This document shows, in pieces, positions 58,032-64,000 of a stretch of DNA of 64,000 nt. The notes under the pieces are model-generated. The model made no database searches. It worked only from the letters and a program-made list of their open reading frames with translations, and was not told the origin of the DNA. How positions within the stretch are numbered: the stretch's first letter is position 1; each line of letters opens with the position of its first letter. A program made the translations under genes and the position numbers. Source of the DNA: Chryseobacterium sp. MA9 (GTDB lineage: Bacteria > Bacteroidota > Bacteroidia > Flavobacteriales > Weeksellaceae); assembly GCF_024399315.1 (NCBI RefSeq), contig NZ_CP075170.1, positions 4,663,501-4,727,500 of the forward strand, in the 5' to 3' direction.

Positions 58032-60225
58032 CTAAATTATAATATGTGCTTAAACTCATATTTTTATAGACGCTTGTTTTATACATTTTCCATGAGAACT
58101 CTGTAGGTTTAAAAGCATCATTTTCTATTTTTGTATCTGTACCAGAAACAACAACAACAGTTCCATCTTCCTTACCATTATTTACTTTTCCTTTAGGTTT
58201 GCATTTATCTACTTGAAGAATTTCTACAGCTTTTTTAAAGAATCTTTTTCGTTCATCCAAACCCACTAAAGCAGGATTAACAAGTGAGGTGACATTTGTT
58301 ACGGCCTCATCACTTATTTCTGTGGCTTTACCACTGATGTTACCCCGTTTCCAAAATGCTAGTGCAGATAGCATGGAATCCTCAGAGGAATTCACTAATT
58401 TATATGGATTATCATTATCTACCCAGGTAACATTTTTTTCAAATATATTTTTTGCAGTTTTCTGTATATTTAAATAATTATCTCTCCAGGTAATTTGTTT
58501 GAATCCTTTTCCGCTATATCGCCAACCATCATCTTTATCAGTATTATTTTTACCATTTGGATGTGTTTTTCCATAAATCGCATTTGCTACAGTTTTCCAA
58601 TTTTTAGAATCTAAAGATAAATCTGAAAGTCTTTTAGCTTCTGCACGTTGCTTTTCTAAACTACCAAACTGCTTAAAATAAGAAAAAAATAATTTTCTCA
58701 TTCTTTCAGGGTCTCTGTACCTGAAAGCTTCTTGTAAATCATAAAATTTAGATTCCTGGCATAGTTGAGCGATAAAATGTGCTTTGGTAATACAAGTATT
58801 TATGTCAGCTTTTTTTCTATAACTATTTAGAAATGGTAATGCAGCTTTAATAAGTGAGTCATCTTTTATAAGACATGTTTCGCTACCATTTTTATTTTTT
58901 TTACTTACACATATTGATTTAATTTGTTCTAAGGTTATATCCTTCTCACAATTTGGACATTTTCCGTTTTCTGGTTTGGGATCTTTTGTATTCTGCACCC
59001 CCGCCGCACTCTTCACCTTCTCCACCTGCATCAGGCCTTCCGAATTTACCCCAAATTTTTGAGATTCTGCGGAAAGATCTTTAGAGATAATTTCTATAAA
59101 ATAATTTTGTTTATCGGAATCCGGATCGCCGATAGGAGAGTCTATTCCTTTTCCAAAAATATCTTTTGTAATGACAAATCCTGAAGTATCACATACATCG
59201 GCAGGAATTTTAATGTTTCCGCTTCTGTAAACTTCATCATTGGAAGTGGAATCATATTCCCAAACTACATACTGGATGTGTTTTCCTACCATATTTTTGG
59301 AGTGGATTCTTATTCTTACTTTATCTCCTACAGCGACTTTGGACAGTTCATTTCCTGTATCATCAATGAAAAGAGCTTCTATAATATTACCCTTAGGATC
59401 TGGTTGTTTGGGACCAGCTCCTTGTTTTGGAGAAAATTTTGGGGTCTGTGTGCCGGGTTGAGGCTTAGGTTTGGGTTGGTTTTGAGGTTGTCCTTTATAA
59501 TCAGGATTGGCTACATCTACATTCACCTGGCTGGCTCCCTGAATTTTCCCGGAGTAAGTGGCTGTTACATAATATTCGTGATTGGTTCCTTCACCTTTGT
59601 CACCTTTCATCATAAACTGGTTGGCAACCTGACGAAGGATTTTTTCATCAGACATCAGAGGTATCTGTACTTCTGCAATACCTTTTGCATTCACCAATGC
59701 TTTGTAACTGCGAGTATGGCGGTTGTTTTTGTTGATGACAGCATCATGGCCCTTTCCAGGTGCATCATCTTCCCAAAGATGGAATTCTATCTCTTTATTA
59801 AACATCGCAATGCAGTGAGCCTGAGCAATCAGAGTATCACGATAACTGGCCTTATTGACGTTCGTTCCTCCTCTGTTGAAGAGTACCACTTTATCTATTT
59901 TTGAAACTTTATCACTGGTAGGAATTAGTATACAGCTGCCAACCAGTTCTTTAGTAGCAGGAAGACCTGGGAAAATACCTTTTTTAGTCTCATAGACCTT
60001 CATTTGGAATTCTATTCCCAAACCAATTTCTCCAAATCTATAAGTAACCTTTTCACCGGTTTTAGGCTTTCCGGTGATGTCTTTCCAGATTCCGTTTTTT
60101 TGTTTCTTGTAAAGATACCATTCATATTCACCTTTCAGTCCAAATGAGAGGATGGAAGGTTTTATTTCGTAGGTGTATGTTGTTCCTACCAGAGGATTCT
60201 GATTCCCAATAATATTTCCTGTCAT
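58003..60225 (-). CDS. Large multidomain protein with GH19-type (chitinase/lysozyme) domain
   Basis: 740 residues up to the TGA; probably truncated by a frameshift (see the next stretch). The N-terminal part (about 1-250) is beta-rich and contains an Ig-like WEYDS..; a Pro/Lys/Gln-rich linker follows at about 245-280. From about 430 the sequence becomes helical and includes AHFIAQLCQESKFYDLQEAF, RYRDPERMRKLF, and GWRYSGKGFKQITWRDNY, the GH19/lysozyme-like core with a catalytic glutamate in the QLCQESKF helix. There is no signal peptide, so export by a contractile or other specialised system is likely; the LysM and PAAR-like neighbours agree. Start 3 bases after the DUF4280 gene stop. Confidence 0.85.
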   Translation of the reverse strand: MTGNIIGNQNPLVGTTYTYEIKPSILSFGLKGEYEWYLYKKQKNGIWKDITGKPKTGEKVTYRFGEIGLGIEFQMKVYETKKGIFPGLPATKELVGSCILIPTSDKVSKIDKVVLFNRGGTNVNKASYRDTLIAQAHCIAMFNKEIEFHLWEDDAPGKGHDAVINKNNRHTRSYKALVNAKGIAEVQIPLMSDEKILRQVANQFMMKGDKGEGTNHEYYVTATYSGKIQGASQVNVDVANPDYKGQPQNQPKPKPQPGTQTPKFSPKQGAGPKQPDPKGNIIEALFIDDTGNELSKVAVGDKVRIRIHSKNMVGKHIQYVVWEYDSTSNDEVYRSGNIKIPADVCDTSGFVITKDIFGKGIDSPIGDPDSDKQNYFIEIISKDLSAESQKFGVNSEGLMQVEKVKSAAGVQNTKDPKPENGKCPNCEKDITLEQIKSICVSKKNKNGSETCLIKDDSLIKAALPFLNSYRKKADINTCITKAHFIAQLCQESKFYDLQEAFRYRDPERMRKLFFSYFKQFGSLEKQRAEAKRLSDLSLDSKNWKTVANAIYGKTHPNGKNNTDKDDGWRYSGKGFKQITWRDNYLNIQKTAKNIFEKNVTWVDNDNPYKLVNSSEDSMLSALAFWKRGNISGKATEISDEAVTNVTSLVNPALVGLDERKRFFKKAVEILQVDKCKPKGKVNNGKEDGTVVVVSGTDTKIENDAFKPTEFSWKMYKTSVYKNMSLSTYYNLEKNNKLPGG

Positions 60226-60228
60226 GGC

Positions 60229-61080
60229 TTAGCTGTAATAAAGTTCGTCTGTTCCTTTTGTATCTTCCTTGAATTCATCAAAATCCACAACAGGATTGTA
60301 AACCTGCTGTTCCTGCGTATTTGCCTTTGCCACCTGGCTTTTACCCACTGCACTTTGCTGTCCATGCTTCAGGATGGTTATTTTTCCTCCTGTACTGCAC
60401 ATCAGCTCTGAAATTTCTGTAAGGCAGCTTTTTTCCATGACTTTTACTTTTTCGTAAGTCTTCTGCCATTTTCCAGCAGGAGCATAGGCACAGGGAAGGT
60501 ATCCTCCGGAAGTGGGTTTAAGTTTACACTGTCCGAATGGTTGTGCCGCAGGATCAAGCTGAAGGTCATCCTCTGTTACAGCCAGATAATCAGCCTGTCC
60601 TTCCTCATCATTCCAGTAATGTTTCTGATGGCTGGTTACTTTAAATTTTGGAAATTTAAATCCCTGATTACATTGTACGGTTCCTTTCTGCACAACGAAA
60701 TATTTTCCTTCATGAGGACTGGAACCGCTGTCTTCTTTTTTATCTTTCTTTTCTTCTTTATTAGCTTGCTGTTCAGCTTTTCCGGATGACTGATCTTCAT
60801 TTTGTGGAGATTCTTCCGTAGAATTTTCTTCATCAGAAACGCCATCTTCTGTAGATTCCTTGTGAGAGGATGCAGTAATAATTTGGGGTTCTGTTTCATC
60901 AGCCATAAGCTGTGGATCTTGCGGAATAAGAATAGTTTTCCCAGGAACAGGTTCCTGCATGATATCTTCCGGCGGGCAGTGGAGATTATGATAGGTTTTT
61001 AAAACGCCTTCATTTTTCAGTTTGAACTGCCGGGCCAGCGAACTGAATGTATCGCCTTTTTGTGTAACATAATTTTTCAT
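60229..61080 (-). CDS. LysM and PAAR-like (DUF4280) protein
   Basis: 283 residues. LysM domain at 1-55 (YVTQKGDTFSSLARQFKLKN), an acidic Glu/Ser/Gln linker (about 60-125), then DUF4280, a PAAR-like spike domain: VVQKGTVQCNQGFKFPKF, GQCKLKPTSGGYLPCAYAPA and SELMCSTGGKITILKHGQQ. PAAR-like proteins cap the tips of type VI spikes and of related extracellular injection systems and carry effectors. The gene is sandwiched between a LysM protein and the GH19 protein with 1- and 3-base gaps, so all three form one transcript. Confidence 0.88.
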   Translation of the reverse strand: MKNYVTQKGDTFSSLARQFKLKNEGVLKTYHNLHCPPEDIMQEPVPGKTILIPQDPQLMADETEPQIITASSHKESTEDGVSDEENSTEESPQNEDQSSGKAEQQANKEEKKDKKEDSGSSPHEGKYFVVQKGTVQCNQGFKFPKFKVTSHQKHYWNDEEGQADYLAVTEDDLQLDPAAQPFGQCKLKPTSGGYLPCAYAPAGKWQKTYEKVKVMEKSCLTEISELMCSTGGKITILKHGQQSAVGKSQVAKANTQEQQVYNPVVDFDEFKEDTKGTDELYYS

Positions 61081-61081
61081 A

Positions 61082-62104
61082 TTATCCTTGTGTTATGGTG
61101 ATGTGATGTTGGTGAATAAACGCTTCTTCATGGCTGAGTAAAACCGAAGCTTTGGCCTGAAGAAGATTCTTATTTTTGGTGTGAGTGGTGTATTCTAATA
61201 CAATGTTTCCCTGTGCAGGTTCAGGCGCAGATTCTTTAAGCTTAATACCGCGCGTAATCTCCTGTGAAGTACATAATTCTGTGATTTTACCGTTTAAAAT
61301 AGTCAAAACAGAGTTATCATCATCATTTGACTGTTCAATATTGAGTTCACATTGTACAGGAAATGAATTCTGTAAAAAATAAAAGGGTTCTGTCCAATTC
61401 TTTTTCCTTTGGAACCAATCTATTTTGGGAAGCAGAGTCTGAAACAGGAGTGTACTCTTAAGCTGCTGTAAAAAAAACGATTCATCCTGGATACTTCTTT
61501 CAAATGTATCCATATAATTTTGAGAAACTTCACCTATGTAAAAATCCTCAAGTTCTTTACGTTGTTTGGAAAAAGTGTCCGTAATTTTCTTATGATCTGC
61601 AAATCCGATGATTTTACCCAGTTCATCAATCATAAATTCAAGAGGCATAATACTTTTCATACAGGTAATGGATAAAATACTTACCTTATCATCAGGCGTA
61701 TTTCCATTGGATTTAAAATTATTCTGGCTGTAGCTCAGAATGTGCTGGGCTGTGTTTCTTTCTTTGCGAAGATTAAGTTCAATAATATAATCGATAGTAA
61801 CCGGAGACTCGAACGGAGTTTCAAAAGTTTCATTAACGGCATATGTTTTAGCAAAAAAAGAATCTGAAAGTTCAGCAGGAAGTTTGTTTTTTCTCTCCTG
61901 TTCTCTTTGTGTCTCCGTTTTAAAATTGGTAGGAACCAAAATATTTTTAACGTCATTAAGGTTGTCAAGCCAAACTTTATCCATCCTTTGGCAATGGGAA
62001 TTGTGAAACAGCTTTAATTCCTCACCAGTCATACCCAGCCGGGAAGCGATAGAGGTCAGCGTGTCTCCATTTCGTACCTGATATTGTAAGAAATCAATTT
62101 CCAT
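61082..62104 (-). CDS. LysM-domain protein, first gene of the effector operon
   Basis: 340 residues. LysM at the N-terminus (YQVRNGDTLTSIASRLGMTG, about 8-55, with an HNSHC continuation). The remaining 280 residues are unknown and soluble; there is no signal peptide. It ends 1 base before the PAAR-like gene. It may be an adaptor for loading the large effector, as small LysM proteins often are in such operons, but this is inference. Confidence 0.8.
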   Translation of the reverse strand: MEIDFLQYQVRNGDTLTSIASRLGMTGEELKLFHNSHCQRMDKVWLDNLNDVKNILVPTNFKTETQREQERKNKLPAELSDSFFAKTYAVNETFETPFESPVTIDYIIELNLRKERNTAQHILSYSQNNFKSNGNTPDDKVSILSITCMKSIMPLEFMIDELGKIIGFADHKKITDTFSKQRKELEDFYIGEVSQNYMDTFERSIQDESFFLQQLKSTLLFQTLLPKIDWFQRKKNWTEPFYFLQNSFPVQCELNIEQSNDDDNSVLTILNGKITELCTSQEITRGIKLKESAPEPAQGNIVLEYTTHTKNKNLLQAKASVLLSHEEAFIHQHHITITQG

Positions 62105-62213
62105 CCAATGTGAATTATCGCATAAAGCTATTAAAAAACTATATTTGAAATTAATTTTTGGGGTTAAATTTTAAAAATTGTAGTAGAATTACGACATAAG
62201 GATAAAGGCAGTA

Positions 62214-62402
62214 TGAAAACCTCCCCGTCAAAAATTCTTTGAATTTTCGCAACCCCTTCAGAGGAAGGGAATATTACGTCTTCAGTTGAGGTTTTTGTCA
62301 GAATTGTGACTTTCCAATACTTTAATGCGATTCCTATGGAATGATAAACTGTATGGGTAAGACTATCATTCCAATTATGTCATTCCGTAGGAATCTAAGC
62401 TG
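62214..62402 (+). repeat. Interspersed repeat, copy 2
   Basis: Begins CTCCCCGTCAAAAATTCTTT; then GATTCCTATGGAATGATA and, inverted, TGTCATTCCGTAGGAATCT. Same blocks as at 41285-41471. It fills most of the gap between the effector operon and the following gene, with nothing else of note there. Confidence 0.65.
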
Positions 62403-62540
62403 CTATATTTCAAAACTGGTATACTTTTAAAACAGTTAGTAGCAACTTAAAACAAGCCAACAAAAAAACTTTTGTAGTTTCATTATATACAATACAACCA
62501 AAAGTTATTACTAATTTTAAAGCTATAAAAAACAACAAAC

Positions 62541-63188
62541 ATGAAGAATAGATTCTTACACGGAGTTATCATTGTATTAATCAGTTTGGGTTCCGCATAT
62601 GCTCAGAAGTCCAATACTCAGTCATCTGTTTTTTTCACCACGAAGGCAAAGGATATTGTAAGAATCAACGAAACATTCAACGAACAGGATACAACAAACA
62701 GTAAGAGCTTAAAAAACCGGCTGAAACCTATTCAGACCAATTTTAAAAGGATCAATTCCACGACAAAATGGACTTCTGTTCAAAAGAAAAATATTGAAGG
62801 AGAATCGGCAGAAGGAGGAGAGGCAGCATTTTATTATACAGATAAAGGGTTGGAAAAAGTTATTGCCAGATATTATGGAGAAATGGGACAGGAGCTGATA
62901 GAATATTATCTTCTGAACGGACAGCTATCGTTTGTTTTCGAGAAAGAGTACAGGTATAACCGACCGCTTTTCTATGATGCTAAAGCAATGAAAGAAAATA
63001 ATGATACGGAAGCATTTGACTTGAGAAAATCAAAAATTACAATGACCCGAAATTATTTTGAAAACGGAAATATAATCCTGATCAGCAATAATGCCGGACA
63101 TGGATCTGGTATCAGTATGGATTATGCCAATGAGCAGGAGAAAAAGATCAAAGAAGATTTTAAAAGGCTTCTGAAACTTATGGATTAA
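62541..63188 (+). CDS. Exported protein of unknown function
   Basis: 215 residues with a signal peptide (MKNRFLHGVIIVLISLGSAY, cleavage AYA-Q near 22). The mature part alternates short beta stretches with charged loops, for example GEGGEAAFYYTDKGLEKVIA and GQELIEYYLLNGQLSFVFEK; this looks like a small domain related to secreted DUF proteins of Bacteroidota. It is convergent to the zinc-ribbon gene, with no recognisable function. Confidence 0.8.
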   Translation: MKNRFLHGVIIVLISLGSAYAQKSNTQSSVFFTTKAKDIVRINETFNEQDTTNSKSLKNRLKPIQTNFKRINSTTKWTSVQKKNIEGESAEGGEAAFYYTDKGLEKVIARYYGEMGQELIEYYLLNGQLSFVFEKEYRYNRPLFYDAKAMKENNDTEAFDLRKSKITMTRNYFENGNIILISNNAGHGSGISMDYANEQEKKIKEDFKRLLKLMD

Positions 63189-63195
63189 AGGAGTG

Positions 63196-63735
63196 CTATG
63201 GTTTATCTGCCTTGATAATATTAAGTCTTTCTTCAACTTCATTGATCCTTTTGAGCCAATAGTTGATTCCTTCCTGGTTGGTCACAGTTTCCTTAAAAGC
63301 ATTACGATTGACAGCCCACAGATGGCCGCTGTTTTTTTGATAATCCAGTTCGCGTTCCTTTTTATTCTCAGGTTCTATCCGGTATCTCCAGAAGACCAGA
63401 GAATGCATATATTCTGAGCGGATTTTTTCCAGATAGGTAATAATAGCCTTTCGGTCCTGCGGGATATATCCGGGACCAGAGCATCCACATGAATGAAAAG
63501 TGATTCCTACCGTATACAAATCGCGGATGTGAGCCCATTGTTTGTCGTCATTTTTGGGAGGGGATTTAAAATCGAGTCCCATATTGGCCATAAGGTTTCC
63601 GCATTCGGGGCACTTGGCTTCTACCGAGGTTTTAGTATCCCGGTCCACATCTTTTAGGTGGCGTCGTTTGAAAGTTTTCTGGCAGTTGAAACAGGCATAA
63701 TGTCCTTTGTAAACCATCATGGAGTATCGGCACAT
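63196..63735 (-). CDS. Zinc-ribbon-containing protein of unknown function
   Basis: 179 residues, soluble. The N-terminal region has CFNCQKTFKRR and CPECGNL (CxxC pairs about 25 residues apart), a zinc-ribbon-like pattern; a third CGC motif occurs at HSCGCSGPGY. The remaining part is helical. Comparable small proteins occur next to many genes in Bacteroidota without known role. The start at MCRYSMMVYKGHYACF is the only ATG that keeps the ribbon. Confidence 0.75.
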   Translation of the reverse strand: MCRYSMMVYKGHYACFNCQKTFKRRHLKDVDRDTKTSVEAKCPECGNLMANMGLDFKSPPKNDDKQWAHIRDLYTVGITFHSCGCSGPGYIPQDRKAIITYLEKIRSEYMHSLVFWRYRIEPENKKERELDYQKNSGHLWAVNRNAFKETVTNQEGINYWLKRINEVEERLNIIKADKP

Positions 63736-63768
63736 ACTATGATCTTATTCTTTGGTTATAAGTTATTT

Positions 63769-64000
63769 TTATTTGTTTTTATCCTCTTCATTAAAACTGA
63801 TTCCCATCAGGCTGCTGGCACTTCGCGGATCATAGACCGACCATACATTTCCCCAGGGAAACTTGAAGGTGCAGCTTGGGTAAGGTTTTTTCTTTTTTTG
63901 GGTTGGAGGGATTTCCAGGATCTGGGTGAGAAAGGTGTTGTTTCTGTGAAAAACTTTCATTTCTTTTTCCTCTGTCCATTCATTCCAGTCTTTTGCGTCA
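63769..64000 (-). CDS. Partial gene reaching the window edge
   Basis: The minus-strand frame is open to the right edge of the window (first complete codon at 63999), so the start lies beyond base 64000. 76 residues are visible: ...DWNEWTEEKEMKVFHRNN, then a basic KKKKPYP stretch and WGNVWSVYDPRSASSLMG. Not recognised. It lies just upstream of the zinc-ribbon gene on the same strand and may belong to the same operon. Confidence 0.6.
   Translation of the reverse strand, partial: DAKDWNEWTEEKEMKVFHRNNTFLTQILEIPPTQKKKKPYPSCTFKFPWGNVWSVYDPRSASSLMGISFNEEDKNK

Noticed and set aside
59278..59904. Long plus-strand ORF opposite the GH19-type gene
   Set aside because: No start context or family pattern; the minus-strand protein is clearly the real product.

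Overview
The window is a chromosomal segment of a Bacteroidota bacterium of the Flavobacteriia, most likely Chryseobacterium or a close relative. The evidence is low GC, weak Shine-Dalgarno sites, promoters of the Bacteroidota TTG / TAnnTTTG type, many SH3/LysM/lipobox proteins, and typical families (DUF4260, DUF2975, OMP_b-brl_3 receptor, FucP-type sugar transporter, ABC permease fused to an M1 peptidase, DUF1501/DUF1800). Most genes are housekeeping or metabolic and sit in short operons separated by clear hairpin terminators.

Layout. 1-12 kb: end of a TolC-type efflux protein, cold-shock protein, SDR, lgt, VIT-family transporter, acyltransferase, tRNA-Leu(CAA), MBL hydrolase, a conserved 475-aa protein with a GAF protein, cupin, BtuF-like receptor and mgtE. 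12.1-13.3 kb: five tiny genes that encode six-cysteine peptides behind a shared MKN(S N)LKKL leader. 13.4-19.4 kb: rpsO, a FucP-type transporter and pnp. 19.5-27.5 kb: MarR regulator with an outer-membrane receptor, an ABC ATPase with a permease/M1-peptidase fusion, and a DUF2975/HTH pair. 27.6-34.4 kb: TfoX-like protein, two PF10127-type nucleotidyltransferases, and cobalamin nucleotide-loop genes cobT, cobS and cobC. 34.4-41 kb: a lipoprotein, then an RNA-repair-like locus: rtcB, a tRNA-like gene whose anticodon loop is interrupted by about 37 nt, an array of related hairpin repeats, and a 584-aa protein; a HopJ-like gene and a WYL regulator are divergent. 41-54 kb: DUF1501/DUF1800, a small porin-like protein, glucokinase, two YceI proteins, amtB, azoreductase with Crp regulator, sdaA, and tyrA behind what looks like a tyrosine attenuator. 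54-62 kb: a minus-strand operon of LysM protein, LysM-PAAR-like (DUF4280) protein, a large GH19-type protein and several lipoproteins, read here as an exported cell-wall effector with candidate immunity proteins. 62-64 kb: two hypothetical genes and a partial one.

The most unusual items are (1) the interrupted tRNA next to rtcB, whose inserted hairpin recurs three or more times in the leader of the next gene, (2) the five peptides with an identical or near-identical C-C-CC-C-C (knottin-like) cysteine framework, (3) an 18-codon leader with three tandem Tyr codons followed by a terminator ahead of tyrA, and (4) two neighbouring genes of the effector operon broken at poly-A tracts. Interspersed non-coding repeats of at least three types lie between genes. 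Calls rest on reading the sequence by eye and on family knowledge; no database search was run.
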